A stretch of DNA of 64,000 nucleotides from DATJPR01 sp963752915 (GCA_963752915.1 CAVVZZ010000011.1:62001-126000), one strand, 5' to 3'. Shown: positions 26,401 through 36,440, counted from the first letter of the stretch. Translations and numbers: made by a program. Notes: a model not told the origin generated them from the sequence alone.

Positions 26401-27067
26401 CAACTTCGTCCAGGATTCTCAGCAGATTCTTGAAGGAGTGGGTGTCGCGTGAAAGAACATCGGCAAGGAGGCGGCCTCGTGGTTCCGTACCCTTCGTCCC
26501 GAAATTTCTCGTCCAGGCTGGATTCGCGTGAACGATCCGATACTCGCGATCCAGAATGACGACGCTGCTATTGGATTGAGCATAGATCGTGCCGAAAGCG
26601 ACGGAGAGGTCGAGAGTGGAAGTGTTCTGCTGAGGAGAAATGTCGCCCGAAGAGGTCACTGTCGCCGCCACGAGGAGCCGTCGGTTTTCAGATGGGCGAC
26701 CGATTAACGAGACGTTCACACGATCCGAGTCTTTTGTTATCAGTGTGCAAAAGGTTTCGCTTTCTTTCGCGCGTCGGAGTCGCGTGAGGAGTTGTTGCGC
26801 CGCTCTTGACGTTTGCGCTTCGATGAACTCCTGGAACTTGTGCCCGAGGGTTTCCCGCCGGGAGCGTCGGAGGATCGCGCAAGCAATAGCATTGATATCA
26901 ACGACTTTGCCCGCGCCGTCCAAAAGGAATAGCCCGTCTTTTGACGACCGGGACAACGTTCGGCGGGTGTGAGCCTTCGGTGGGTTTTGTCTGGCTCGTG
27001 CTTTCCGGATGGATCTGGATGGCGTCATAGGAATGGCGTTCTGGGACCGCCCTAGGGACAGACTCAA
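23498..27067 (-). CDS. Large soluble PAS/GAF sensor histidine kinase (HisKA_2 type)
   Basis: About 1,189 residues with no membrane helix. Apparent order: PAS, PAS, GAF, PAS (YQTLFELSPSAILLQD), GAF, PAS (YRTLIYASPDAVTVTD), PAS with PAC (LSHVVEQSPVSVIVTD), then HisKA_2 with phospho-His in EIHHRVKNNMQVISSLLSLES and an HATPase (NELVSNAFKHGF, DNGIGFP). HisKA_2/HWE kinases often serve light, redox or general stress signalling. Start is uncertain: TTG 27067 has a strong AAGGAAGG 6 bases upstream, while ATG 27028 has no Shine-Dalgarno. No receiver-domain gene is adjacent, so the partner lies elsewhere. Confidence 0.88.
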   Translation of the reverse strand: MSLSLGRSQNAIPMTPSRSIRKARARQNPPKAHTRRTLSRSSKDGLFLLDGAGKVVDINAIACAILRRSRRETLGHKFQEFIEAQTSRAAQQLLTRLRRAKESETFCTLITKDSDRVNVSLIGRPSENRRLLVAATVTSSGDISPQQNTSTLDLSVAFGTIYAQSNSSVVILDREYRIVHANPAWTRNFGTKGTEPRGRLLADVLSRDTHSFKNLLRILDEVVRTKEPVQLEARSVTFPAQPERGTTYWDWTLHPISDAAGDVKYVLFSSDDASDRRKAQEELRKVNRALHTLANSGHLILESNRESEMLSDVCRVIVESGGYQSAWVGLIDSGQNDAVLPVARYGPDTAMFSDPAKMGKEQPSHIISLPLLHSTNVLGILNISCTDETAFEPEEMHLLEQLALDLATGIVARRTLRGRDDVAAETRKVQDALAERERRYQTLFELSPSAILLQDLSGTILEVNDALCRIFQYTREELIGKNVRILVPRAQLDSVDRNIEEVLSAKVLVHQVINLARDGTPRQMLLREKVVPLPDGGQGILVASSDETDRARAEEALKERDRISQALLRLSKNLERASTYTEILDAALVELKAITGYQLLWVYLYTRDMEYAEALVSSGRAFAPDVRKLKIKGDKVLEATIATKDVLVIPEAALDNRSNQDITSRHALHTIVHVPIMIFDRHIGHVGTGTFGDEGVRVPSETEKEFLASMASHMAVSLDRIHSQLEREQAEAALRDSEERYRTLIYASPDAVTVTDLAGNITFISPKTLELFNVPAGTNVIGRSVFEWVAETDRQRAVTNIQSILTRGTLLEEEYTLRRTGGNHFQAEVHAALIHASDGTAKEAVIVTRDITDRIRALNDLLRLSHVVEQSPVSVIVTDTKGSIVYVNPKFSEVTGYSSSEVIGHNPRILKSGETPAEGYRLMWKALNAGQEWHGEFHNRRKNGELFWEAASISPIRDALGVISHFVAVKEDITGRKARAEQIRQSLAEKELLLKEIHHRVKNNMQVISSLLSLESEHVEDPRTKEMFKASMNRIRSMALVHDKLYRSQNMAAIDFGEYLSAVTTELQHSYGRREVNCTVNAERLVLSVDAAIPCGLIVNELVSNAFKHGFPDNRHGEVSVILRRRDRKSAELIVQDNGIGFPKTVDLKKTGTLGMALVSDLVEQISGSLGIETTVGTKFTVVFPAVIS

Positions 27068-27247
27068 GATATGCCTTCCTTCAGACTGAATCAATCTGTC
27101 CCGTTCAGGCGATTATGTGGATTCTCTGAGGATTTCTTCGATATCGCGTCCATATATTATTCTGGAGGGGTGTTGCTTGGGAATTGTTTTTTTCCTTCTC
27201 TTCAGAGCATCGAAACCACTCATCGTCCCATTTCTGAATGCCCCCCG

Positions 27248-27763
27248 ATGCCTGGAAGGTTTCGATCATTTGCAATTTCGGTCCTGCTGCTGACCATTTT
27301 CGGATGCAACCAGGAACTGGGTCCTCTGCACGAACCGTCCGGCTTCAGTGGCGTGATACGATTCCGCCACTGGCCTCCGGCCGACAGTATTCGTGAGATG
27401 CGCCTTGTTGCATTTACGGAGCTTCCGACAGACAGCGCCGGCGTCATCCCATCGCTCATCGCGGGGAAGGCTGCCGTCTATCCGCCGGTAACGCAGGACT
27501 ATATTCCTGCATTGGTCGATAGTTTCCCCTTCGAATTCACGACCGAATCCGGTACGAACCTCCAGGTCGCCGAATATCCGTACGTCGCGGTGATGTATCA
27601 ATACGGTCCGAATATTCTTTCAGACTGGCGGCCGGCCGGGGTGTATGCCGCCGGGACTGGTTCCGTTGATCCCACGCCCGTTCGCGTGCTCCTGCATCGC
27701 ATCGCTCCCGGCATCGACATCGACGTGGACTTTAGCCATCTTCCTCCGATCCCATGGCGATGA
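27248..27763 (+). CDS. Small lipoprotein linked to a TonB receptor
   Basis: A 171-residue protein with a lipoprotein signal (FAISVLLLTIFGC, Cys at residue 20). The body is predicted beta (VIRFRHWPPADSIREMRLVAF, FPFEFTTESGTNL), perhaps an Ig-like or transthyretin-like sandwich; no family recognised. It overlaps the next gene, a TonB-dependent receptor, by 10 bases, so it probably acts with that receptor as a surface or periplasmic accessory, much as SusD/DUF4249-type partners do. ATG 27248 was picked to place the signal peptide at the N-terminus; the frame is open upstream. Confidence 0.7.
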   Translation: MPGRFRSFAISVLLLTIFGCNQELGPLHEPSGFSGVIRFRHWPPADSIREMRLVAFTELPTDSAGVIPSLIAGKAAVYPPVTQDYIPALVDSFPFEFTTESGTNLQVAEYPYVAVMYQYGPNILSDWRPAGVYAAGTGSVDPTPVRVLLHRIAPGIDIDVDFSHLPPIPWR

Positions 27764-29952
27764 ACGCGAGTCGGCTCTTTCCCTTAACGCTTCTTTTGAT
27801 GTGGCTATCGGCGACCGCGCACCCCGGTTCGATAGGAGGGCGGGTCAGGTCGGATGTCGACCATCAGGCCATCGCCGGCGTTCGCATTCTCTTGCAGGGC
27901 ACCGTGCGGGGCGCGACCTCGGATGCACAGGGCGGGTTCCGCATTCCTGACGTCTCAGCCGGGATCTACACCGTCACGTTCTCGATGGTCGGCTACCAGC
28001 GAAGAGTCGTTTCCGGCGTCGTCGTCCGCGACACAGGGGAGGTCAACCTGGACGTAAGCATGACGGAGGCGCCGATCCAAACGGATCAGATCGTCGTCAC
28101 GGCAAACAAAAGGGAGCAGTCACTGGATGAAGTGCCCGCCAGCATCTCTGTCGTCGATGCGGTTGCTATTGCGCGACGCAATGCCCAGTCCATCGATCAG
28201 GCACTGCGCTATGTTCCAGGAGTAAACATCACCGGCACCCAGGTGAATATCCGCGGGTTCAGCGGTTACAGTCTCGGCGCCGGAAGTCGTGTTCTGATGC
28301 TCCTGGATGGGATTCCGTTTATCGCCGGCGATACCGGCGAATTGAATTTTGAATCGATCCCGATGGAAGAGGTGGAGCGCATCGAAGTGGTGAAAGGAGC
28401 AAGCTCTGCGTTGTACGGGTCCAATGCGCTCGGGGGAGTGATCAATCTCATCACCAAGCCGATCCCCGAGGGTGAAGCGACGACGGTCCGGATGTACGGA
28501 GGCCTCTACAGCAATTTTCCCGACCAGTCGTGGCAATGGTCCGCTCGTAACCGGTTTCTCTCCGGGGAGTCGATCACCCATACCCATCGCGAGGGGAACA
28601 TCGGATTATCGCTCTATTTGTCTCATCAATCCGACGACGGGTACAGGCAGAACGATTATCACCAGCGCTTCAGCATTCTTGTGCGCACGAAAGAGTATTT
28701 TGCGTCATCGACCTCCCTCGCGCTCAACTTCGGTCTGGTTCATCAGAATGCCGGTCAGTTCCTCTACTGGCGGAACATCGATTCAGCCCTGATCCCACCG
28801 CGGGGACATGGAGCAGACAACGAGACCTCCACGCGATATTTCCTCAGCGGACTTTCAAGTATTGCGATCTCGGACCATCTGCTCCTTACCACGAAGGTCC
28901 TCTGGTACCATAATGAGTGGGGAGTGGAACAGACCGGGCAGGATTCCCGCACCGGCTCGCTTGCCGATGATCTTCGACTCGAAGTCCTTTCGACCATTCT
29001 ACCGTCGGACCTGCATACCGTTACGGTTGGTGTGACGGGGAGCCTTGATCTCATCGGAGGGGACATCTTCGCCCAACAGACCCTTGGCGGGTTTGCCGTG
29101 TACGGGCAGGACGAGGTGAAAGTATCGGAAAAGGTGACGGTGACGGCCGGGATGCGTTTTGACTTTCAAACGGTGGGGCTTACCAGTGACGGGGGACAGC
29201 TCAATCCGAAGATCGGAATGACGTATCGCCCCTCGGAAGGGACGTCACTCCGCGCGTCGTTCAGTCAGGGATTCAGAGTCCCCTCCCTTCCGGAGGCATT
29301 TGTGGCGGCAGGGAGTTCGGGCGTGATCGCTGTTCCGAACCCCGACCTCCGGCCGGAGAAAAGCACATCATATGAGCTCGGAATGTCGCAAACGGTCGGC
29401 GAGACCGGCATCCTCGATCTCGCAGCATTCAGATCAGACATCAACAATTTGATTGAGCCGGGGCTTATTGTCTCCGGTTCGGATCTCGAGGTCCAGTGGA
29501 GGAACGTTACCCGTGCGAGGATCCAGGGAGTGGAGACCTCATTCAAGCTGGGACTGCTTGGCAAGTTGATCACGACAGAAGTCGGCTACACGTATTCGTA
29601 CCCCCAGGACCTTACCTTGCATCAGATCCTCAAATATCGACCCCGACATGTTCTCTACTGGAACGGACGGACACAGATCGGTTGGTTCTCCGCTGATATC
29701 GACTTCCGGTTCATCAGCAGGGTAGATCAGATCGATGACGAATTGATTCTCACCGGGATCATCCCGGACGGAGATCAACGCGTCCCAATCTATGTTACGG
29801 ACGCGCGGCTCGGGGCCGACGTGACGGTCGCGGGAATTCCGCTCAGCCTGACGTTCAGCATCAACAACTTGTTTCAGCACCGCTATGTCGAGCTTATCGG
29901 GAACGTCATGCCCCCGAGGAATTACGTTCTGGTTCTTCAGACTCGCCTTTAG
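27754..29952 (+). CDS. TonB-dependent outer-membrane receptor
   Basis: A 732-residue protein. Signal peptide, then a CarboxypepD_reg-like domain (~25-105, VSMVGYQRRVVSG-type ending), TonB box DQIVVTA, plug (SIDQALRYVPGVNI, VNIRGFSGYS, RIEVVKGASSALYGSNALGGVINLITK), then a ~22-strand barrel ending FQHRYVELIGNVMPPRNYVLVLQTRL. It takes up an unknown large or scarce ligand using energy from TonB. Plug motifs are close to siderophore/cobalamin-type receptors rather than SusC. No riboswitch or Fur-like site was recognised upstream. Translationally coupled to the small lipoprotein. Confidence 0.92.
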   Translation: MAMNASRLFPLTLLLMWLSATAHPGSIGGRVRSDVDHQAIAGVRILLQGTVRGATSDAQGGFRIPDVSAGIYTVTFSMVGYQRRVVSGVVVRDTGEVNLDVSMTEAPIQTDQIVVTANKREQSLDEVPASISVVDAVAIARRNAQSIDQALRYVPGVNITGTQVNIRGFSGYSLGAGSRVLMLLDGIPFIAGDTGELNFESIPMEEVERIEVVKGASSALYGSNALGGVINLITKPIPEGEATTVRMYGGLYSNFPDQSWQWSARNRFLSGESITHTHREGNIGLSLYLSHQSDDGYRQNDYHQRFSILVRTKEYFASSTSLALNFGLVHQNAGQFLYWRNIDSALIPPRGHGADNETSTRYFLSGLSSIAISDHLLLTTKVLWYHNEWGVEQTGQDSRTGSLADDLRLEVLSTILPSDLHTVTVGVTGSLDLIGGDIFAQQTLGGFAVYGQDEVKVSEKVTVTAGMRFDFQTVGLTSDGGQLNPKIGMTYRPSEGTSLRASFSQGFRVPSLPEAFVAAGSSGVIAVPNPDLRPEKSTSYELGMSQTVGETGILDLAAFRSDINNLIEPGLIVSGSDLEVQWRNVTRARIQGVETSFKLGLLGKLITTEVGYTYSYPQDLTLHQILKYRPRHVLYWNGRTQIGWFSADIDFRFISRVDQIDDELILTGIIPDGDQRVPIYVTDARLGADVTVAGIPLSLTFSINNLFQHRYVELIGNVMPPRNYVLVLQTRL

Positions 29953-30045
29953 GTCCGGGGTCGTTCCTGGTGGGAATCATGTCGGGGCCCGTTAAACGCA
30001 GGAGCGGTTTGATTGGTCACAAGAGAAAAGGGCCACCCGCTCCCG

Positions 30046-32871
30046 ATGATACGATTTCCGCTCCTCTTTCTGCTTGCCCTGTTCTTCTGGTCGCCTGCCG
30101 CAGCCCAATCCAACTCCATTCGAGGTCGAATCGTCGACAATAGCAGGAAAAGCCTGACGGGTGTCCATGTTCGTTTGGTCTCTCTCAACGACACTTCTGC
30201 AGCGACCACCGTCCCCACCGGACCGGACGGCGTATTCTCGTTTTCGGATATCGCCCCGGGGGAATACCGTCTTGATGTTACTGCCATCGGCCGCAAATCG
30301 ATCTCGAGGAAAATCAGTCTCCGACAATCGCCCGTCGATCTGGGCGACCTCATTCTTGGGGAAATTCCGATTGCGCTCGGCGAAGTCCTCATCCAACGGT
30401 CGGCTCCAGCGGCCGTTTTGTCAGGAGACACGACGGAATACCTTGGGTCTTCGATCAAGGTAAACCGCGATGCAACGACCGAAGACATGTTGACCAAGAT
30501 GCCCGGCGTCACCGTGTCGAACGGACAGGTCAGTTCCGGTGGCGAAACGATCCAGAGAGTGCTCGTTGACGGAAAGCCGTTCTTTGGAGACGATCCGACC
30601 CTTGCCATCCGGAACTTGCCGGCGGAAGTGGTCGACAAGATCCAGGTCTTCGACCAGATGAGCGATCAGGCGCAATTCACGGGATTCGATGATGGACAGT
30701 CCGTGAAGGCGATGAACATCATTACACGACGGCGCGGCAGGAACCTGGATTTTGGGAAATTGGCATCAGGCTTTGGAGAGAATGAGCGGTACGAAGCGGG
30801 TGGGAACGTCCACCTGTTCGATGGAGACAGGCGAATCTCCATCCTCGGGCTCTCGAATAATGTCAACGATCAAAACTTCTCGATGCAGGATATTCTGGGC
30901 GTGATTTCCCGGAACAACCAGGTCCGGGCGCCAGGCATGGGTCAACGACGGGGTGGCTCGGGCGGCGGGCCGGGTGGCGGCGGGTTCGGATCCAATCAAT
31001 CGAGTCCGTTCGTGCGGGCTGGCAATTCGTATGGCTTGGCAAACCTGGTCGGACAGCAGCAGGGGATCAACACAACCCACATGATCGGCGCAAACTACTC
31101 GGACACGGTAACGTCGGGAGTATTTACACAGCTCAGCTATTTCTTCAATCGGGTGGACAACGCCAATCTGCAGTCGGACAATCGGCAGTACCTCCTCGGT
31201 GGAGACTCCACAAGTCTCTATGATCAGAATTCCAATGTCCAAGGAAAAAACTTCAACAACAGGTTTACGGGGCGTGTCGACTATACCATCGACCCTTCCG
31301 ATATCGTCACCTTTCTGCCCCAGTTCTATTTCCAGAACAACCGGACGCTCAACGACCTTGCGGCGGTAACGACACTCAACACCGCGATGACGGAATCTCA
31401 GACGAACACGGATGCTTCCAACAACGGATACAATCTTTCCGGACATCTTGTCTACAGGCATCGCTTCGATCTTCCCGGCCGGACGATGTCGCTCGACGTC
31501 GGGGCGAGCGGGAATCGCAAACAGACGACCACGTTGCTGGCGGCTTCGGACGTGTACCAGCTTGCCGCTTCGGCGAATGACAGCCTTGCCCAACACGCCG
31601 GAATCGTCTCGCAATCGAACACCATCAGTGCGAACCTGGCATACACCGAGCCGGTGAGTGTGGACGGACTCGTCGAGGTGAACTATTCGCCGTCACTGAC
31701 GCACAGCACATCGAACAAAGACACGTATGATCTCGATCGCATCGCCATGCTGTACTCGATTCCCAACCTCGCATTGTCGAATGCGTACGCAAACGACTAT
31801 CTCACCCAGAGTGCCGGCGTGGGGTACCGATGGCGTGGCTCATCGATCAATCTGATGACAAATCTCGCATACCAGGTGGCCGAACTCCGGAGTGAAAACT
31901 CTGTCGCCGGTGCCGACCTTTCGAAGCGATTTGCCACGTTTCTCCCGAGCGCCTTGCTGATGTACACCCTTCCGGACCACCGCACGCTGCGTGTCTTCTT
32001 CCGGACGTTCACCAGTGCCCCGACAGTAACGCAACTTCAACGGGTCGTCGACAACTCGAACCCGCTGCTTGTCAGCACCGGGAATCCCGATCTTCTGCAA
32101 ACGACCTCCCATTCGTTGCTCGCCCGGTATGCGCTGACCACTCCTGACCGCGTACACAGCATGTTTCTCCTTCTCGCGGGGACGCAGACGAGCAACTATA
32201 TCGCGAACGCGACGATTATTCCTCAGAAGGATACGATACTTTCCGACGGCACGAAGGTGGCGCGAGGAACGCAACTGGCATATCCGGTGAATCTCAACGG
32301 GTACTGGAATGCCCGTTCGTTCTTCACCTACGGATTTCCATTTCAGCTCCTCGGCAGCACGCTCAACCTGAATTCCGGCGTCTCATTCACGAGAACGCCT
32401 GCGATGGTGAACAGCGTCCGCAGTATCGGAAACGCTGTCGGTCTGAGCGGCGGATTCGTTCTGGGGAGCAACGTCAGTGAGGATTTCGACTTCACGATAT
32501 CGTATTCCGGGAGCTACACAATCTCGTCCAACACACAGCAGACCGACGCCAACAGTAACTACTATTCTCACACGGCGTCACTCCGCTGGGTATGGTATTT
32601 CTTGGGCGGTTTCGTTTTGAGGAACGATGTGACCAGCGCTTACACTGGCGGACTCTCTCAAGGATTCAATCAAAACTCGGTCCTCTGGGATGTGAGCATG
32701 GCCAGGAAGTTCTTCGCGGAAGACCGCGGTGAACTGAAGGTCGGTGTAACTGATGTCCTCGGGCAGAACAAAAGCGTCAACCGCTCCATCAGTGGCACCT
32801 ACATCGACGATACGCAAAATGAAGTGCTGACCAGGTATTTCATGATGACGTTCACGTATACGATCAGGTAG
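30046..32871 (+). CDS. TonB-receptor-like outer-membrane beta-barrel protein with CarboxypepD_reg domain
   Basis: A 941-residue protein. Signal peptide (LLFLLALFFWSPAAAQ), a CarboxypepD_reg domain (~20-100), a plug-like region (TEDMLTKMPGVTVSNGQ, IQRVLVDGKPFFGDDP), a Gly-rich linker (GGSGGGPGGGGFG) and a long barrel ending VLTRYFMMTFTYTIR. This matches the 'outer membrane beta-barrel family 3' proteins of Bacteroidota, whose ligands are mostly unknown. It starts 93 bp after the previous receptor on the same strand and may share its transcript. ATG 30046 is placed by the signal peptide; the Shine-Dalgarno is poor. Confidence 0.86.
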   Translation: MIRFPLLFLLALFFWSPAAAQSNSIRGRIVDNSRKSLTGVHVRLVSLNDTSAATTVPTGPDGVFSFSDIAPGEYRLDVTAIGRKSISRKISLRQSPVDLGDLILGEIPIALGEVLIQRSAPAAVLSGDTTEYLGSSIKVNRDATTEDMLTKMPGVTVSNGQVSSGGETIQRVLVDGKPFFGDDPTLAIRNLPAEVVDKIQVFDQMSDQAQFTGFDDGQSVKAMNIITRRRGRNLDFGKLASGFGENERYEAGGNVHLFDGDRRISILGLSNNVNDQNFSMQDILGVISRNNQVRAPGMGQRRGGSGGGPGGGGFGSNQSSPFVRAGNSYGLANLVGQQQGINTTHMIGANYSDTVTSGVFTQLSYFFNRVDNANLQSDNRQYLLGGDSTSLYDQNSNVQGKNFNNRFTGRVDYTIDPSDIVTFLPQFYFQNNRTLNDLAAVTTLNTAMTESQTNTDASNNGYNLSGHLVYRHRFDLPGRTMSLDVGASGNRKQTTTLLAASDVYQLAASANDSLAQHAGIVSQSNTISANLAYTEPVSVDGLVEVNYSPSLTHSTSNKDTYDLDRIAMLYSIPNLALSNAYANDYLTQSAGVGYRWRGSSINLMTNLAYQVAELRSENSVAGADLSKRFATFLPSALLMYTLPDHRTLRVFFRTFTSAPTVTQLQRVVDNSNPLLVSTGNPDLLQTTSHSLLARYALTTPDRVHSMFLLLAGTQTSNYIANATIIPQKDTILSDGTKVARGTQLAYPVNLNGYWNARSFFTYGFPFQLLGSTLNLNSGVSFTRTPAMVNSVRSIGNAVGLSGGFVLGSNVSEDFDFTISYSGSYTISSNTQQTDANSNYYSHTASLRWVWYFLGGFVLRNDVTSAYTGGLSQGFNQNSVLWDVSMARKFFAEDRGELKVGVTDVLGQNKSVNRSISGTYIDDTQNEVLTRYFMMTFTYTIR

Positions 32872-32883
32872 CGGCGGTGCTCC

Positions 32884-35800
32884 TCACAGCCTGATCTTCA
32901 CAAACACTACCTCGTAGGGCCTCACTTCCGCGGTGTATCCGAGAGACCGGATATTTTCTCCAAGCGCATTGACCAGCGTTACCGAGCTCGCTTTGCCCCC
33001 TGTGGCGAATTCGGCGAGGTGGATCGATGTCGGTCGACCGTCCGTTTCCCGCAATTGAAGGACGATCCCCTGACCATCCTGAGATGGGATGGCACTGATC
33101 AAGAGAATGTTCTTGGGGAGTGACTCAAGAAATGATCGCGATGTGCGTGTTCCTGTACCTGCGAGGGCAGGAAGGACTCGTGCAACGAGCGGCACCCGCG
33201 AGCCCCACCCGAATTGTGTGGCAAAGCTGTTTGATGTATCGGCCGAGGAGGTGAGGTAGTACCCCCAGTGGAGCTCGCCGTCTTCCTCAGCGACGAAATT
33301 TGTCGTCCAATAATTATTCATCGGCCAGGAGAACATATAGGGGTGGTCGACTCGTGCCACTCTTTGGAATTTTCCGGTGTTGATGTCGCCGAATTGGAAC
33401 AGCGGACATTCGTCGCTTCCGATGACGATCTGGCCAGTATTCCCGCGAACAGCGGCAAAATTCTGGACGGTCTGCCAGTCAGAGGAAGATCCCGGAATTT
33501 GTGTTACGCCCGGAATCACAACGCCGCCCTGGGCATCGTAGCGGATGGTCCCGCCAGGAGACCTGAATGGAAATGCGACGTAGAGCGCTTCAGGATCCGT
33601 GATCGGGCGTTTCATCGCGGTGAAAAGGACCTCGATGCGCTTCTGTGTATTGAACAATCGGACTTCGCATGTCACTCCCTCGGGACCATAGCATGCGTCC
33701 GTGTGACCTGCGAATACGATACTCCTCCAAATGCTTCCGTTCGTCTTTGATTTGAAATGCACGTCCGAGAGGGTGGTCCGATTGTATCCCACCAACTTGA
33801 ACTGCGCCATCTGATCTCTGTCCGTCAGCGTCTCCCGGATGAATTCTCCGGCTCCCCATGTCGATGTCGCGTCAATCAATTCGGTCTTTTGCTCCTTGTC
33901 GTAGATGCTCCGTATCGAACCCTTCTGGAGGTCAAGGATGATGCGATAATAGCGGTTGTCGAGAACCGTTGACGAATCTTGATTGGTGGGGAGTGGTCCT
34001 GCCTGTTCAGCAGTTGTATCAATGCGAAATGTGGTAAAGCCGAGGGGAGGGACATGTGGGGCCCAAAGTGCCCAGTACGTTCCATCGGCTCTGCGTGCCA
34101 GGCGTTGGACAGGCACGGTGTTCCCGCGATCATCAACAATGCGGAATTCATGATCCGGTTGAATAATCTGATTATCGATATACGCGGTGACCAAACCGGA
34201 TCGTTGCCAGCACAGGGTGTTGAAGACAGACAGCGATGGGGTAGTGAGGGATGGCAAATGTCCCTGGAGCATGCCAAGGCCGCATTCCCGCAGGATGGCC
34301 GCGCTTTTGACGGCTTCCCACACATAGGCACGCTTCTCTGACCACTGGACCTCGGAGTTCTCCACGAGAGGGTCGGTAATACTTTCAGCCGCTCCAAATG
34401 TATGTTCGTCATAAAACAGGAGTTTCTCATTGATCGCATCCACGTCGCCGAGGACTTTCGGCGGGATAGAATTCCCCGCAAGTCTGGCCATCGCCAGCAG
34501 GCCCTCGTCGGCGATCATCCCCGCCTGCGCGCGACGTGCCGCGGCGGTTTCTCTGGGAGCGGATGCCGTCCCGTCAGTCCACCAGTCAGGCCACGCAGCG
34601 CGAATGTGGGCGATCGTTTGAGACTGTTCCTTTTCAACATATTGGGGAAATTCTCCGTCCGTAGCGTTCCGCAGGTGAGGCCAGAGGTATTTTTTGTTCC
34701 ACGCCTCGATAACGCGACATCCGGCTGTCGACGGCGGAGAGTTGTCTGTGTAATATCCTGAATACTGCACTGCGACACGGTCGAAGGGGTAGTCCTGCGT
34801 TTCGAGTCCATGAAGATATTGGAACATCGCGGGTTCCACGATATCGAGCTGGCCCCGTTCGATCCCCATGAAGTTCCCCGTCATGTAGTGGTCTGCGCGA
34901 AAGACCAGCAGTTTGTTTCCCGAAGGGGATTCCCACCAGAACGAAGTCGGAATATTGAATGGCCGCAGCGCGCGATCCGGGTTTTCTCCCATGGTCAGAT
35001 ACCGGATGCCGAGACCGTGGAAATAGTCGACCAGGCACCACGCAGCACCGTTGACGTCGTCCTGCATTGCGGTCTTCACGGGGATGCCCATCTGGCGAAG
35101 CTGGAGGATCGGTTTGAGGAACGAGACATACGAGTTCTCGTCCGGGAGCTCGGACATGTTGAACATCATCGCTGTAACCTCGATCCGTCCCTCTCTGATG
35201 CGCCGGAGGAGTCGTTCCACCTGTTGATGCGGCCGGCATTGCACATACTGGCTTACGGGCCACGACGCCTCGCACGTCCAACGGAACTTCGCATCGTCCG
35301 GCAAGCTGTCCGTTTGATCGCAGTAATCCAGCGCGTAATCAATGAACCGAAGATGTTCTGGGAGAATCTCCGTCTGTGGCCGCGTATAGCCAATATCGGT
35401 GTGGGCATGCTCGACCATATAGACCGTCCATTTCCGGACCGGCCTCTGCACAAAGGGGAGAAGAGGAAGTGTAACGCCATCGAGAACGACCTTCAGGCTT
35501 TGCATCTGTTCCCTGGCTGAACCTGGAACCTTCACAATGATGCGATTAAAACCAAATCGCAGACCGGAATGAACTTCCGTTCCAGTCATGGGACGAATCG
35601 AGACGTTCCCTGACTCGTGAAGCCGAGTGATGTCGACATAGACCGGCTGCAAACCAGCACCACTGTCGCGAAGCAATGCGTCTTGGGGGTTGACAATTAT
35701 TGTATCGTGAAGAGTGTGCTGGAATGTCATGTACCACGTTCTGGATCCTGCAGATTCTCCCTGAACCCGGATTTGGAGCGGCTTCCCTGGTGTCAGCAAC

Positions 35801-36264
35801 ACTTTCGGGACGGTGAGGAACGCATACCCGAACAGATCGTTGTTTTTGTCGACGAGCGTTCTCGAAAATCGCATGACTGATCCGTTCCCTGCCCGTACGC
35901 TCCAAGTCGTCCTGGATAAATCCTCCGGCCGTTCGAACGTCAACCAGTAGGTTCCTTCCACATAGAGATGAAACGGTCGGACTTCGAGGTTTCCGTTGAG
36001 TCCGAAAACCCAGACGAAGGTGGCCGAGTCCCTTGAAAAGGCTGCTGGCACGGGCGCTGTTTCCCATTCAATCGCGTTCGCGGAATCGAGGGATCGCACA
36101 AGCAGCGCTGAGTTCGCGTCCGGCTGACAGGAGGGGTATTCGAGAACGGGACCTTTCAGCGTCCCGGCATAGCCGCTGAGCAACACCTCATTATTTCCCT
36201 CCGCAAAGGCCAGGCTTGCACTCAGGCACATCACGGTCAAGAGAATGGCGCTCGATCGAAGCAT
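32884..36264 (-). CDS. Glycoside hydrolase family 38 (alpha-mannosidase-like) secreted enzyme
   Basis: A 1,126-residue protein. Signal peptide SSAILLTVMCLSASLAFAEG, a ~250-residue N-terminal beta-rich domain, then the GH38 catalytic core. It opens with the zinc-binding HAHTDIGYT (~residue 285) and holds the nucleophile Asp in MQDDVNGAAW. Middle and C-terminal beta domains follow. The usual HxDxxW is HTDIGY here, so specificity may differ from classical alpha-mannosidases. It ends VVFVKIRL and has no T9SS sorting domain, so it is probably periplasmic. ATG 36264 is placed by the signal peptide; the frame is open to 36441. It may trim alpha-mannosides imported by the nearby receptors (inference). 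Confidence 0.85.
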   Translation of the reverse strand: MLRSSAILLTVMCLSASLAFAEGNNEVLLSGYAGTLKGPVLEYPSCQPDANSALLVRSLDSANAIEWETAPVPAAFSRDSATFVWVFGLNGNLEVRPFHLYVEGTYWLTFERPEDLSRTTWSVRAGNGSVMRFSRTLVDKNNDLFGYAFLTVPKVLLTPGKPLQIRVQGESAGSRTWYMTFQHTLHDTIIVNPQDALLRDSGAGLQPVYVDITRLHESGNVSIRPMTGTEVHSGLRFGFNRIIVKVPGSAREQMQSLKVVLDGVTLPLLPFVQRPVRKWTVYMVEHAHTDIGYTRPQTEILPEHLRFIDYALDYCDQTDSLPDDAKFRWTCEASWPVSQYVQCRPHQQVERLLRRIREGRIEVTAMMFNMSELPDENSYVSFLKPILQLRQMGIPVKTAMQDDVNGAAWCLVDYFHGLGIRYLTMGENPDRALRPFNIPTSFWWESPSGNKLLVFRADHYMTGNFMGIERGQLDIVEPAMFQYLHGLETQDYPFDRVAVQYSGYYTDNSPPSTAGCRVIEAWNKKYLWPHLRNATDGEFPQYVEKEQSQTIAHIRAAWPDWWTDGTASAPRETAAARRAQAGMIADEGLLAMARLAGNSIPPKVLGDVDAINEKLLFYDEHTFGAAESITDPLVENSEVQWSEKRAYVWEAVKSAAILRECGLGMLQGHLPSLTTPSLSVFNTLCWQRSGLVTAYIDNQIIQPDHEFRIVDDRGNTVPVQRLARRADGTYWALWAPHVPPLGFTTFRIDTTAEQAGPLPTNQDSSTVLDNRYYRIILDLQKGSIRSIYDKEQKTELIDATSTWGAGEFIRETLTDRDQMAQFKLVGYNRTTLSDVHFKSKTNGSIWRSIVFAGHTDACYGPEGVTCEVRLFNTQKRIEVLFTAMKRPITDPEALYVAFPFRSPGGTIRYDAQGGVVIPGVTQIPGSSSDWQTVQNFAAVRGNTGQIVIGSDECPLFQFGDINTGKFQRVARVDHPYMFSWPMNNYWTTNFVAEEDGELHWGYYLTSSADTSNSFATQFGWGSRVPLVARVLPALAGTGTRTSRSFLESLPKNILLISAIPSQDGQGIVLQLRETDGRPTSIHLAEFATGGKASSVTLVNALGENIRSLGYTAEVRPYEVVFVKIRL

Positions 36265-36440
36265 GAGAATCTCAAATGAAGTGAGAGATAAGGGGGTCCG
36301 GTGAATATTCGATACGGCAAGTAACATACTTCTGAGGATCGCGAAAGTCAATCGTTTCCCCGGCGCTGTGTCCGGATGGTTGAATGTTACACTATTTGTT
36401 GCAACATTCGAAGAACCCCTCACCTCCCACTGACTTTCCA

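Noticed and set aside
27068..27247. Cobalamin or other riboswitch before the TonB receptors
   Set aside because: No B12-box-like sequence or conserved stem pattern seen in the leader.
32884..36264. T9SS sorting domain on the GH38 protein
   Set aside because: The C-terminus VVFVKIRL has no NPFNP block or sorting-domain strands.
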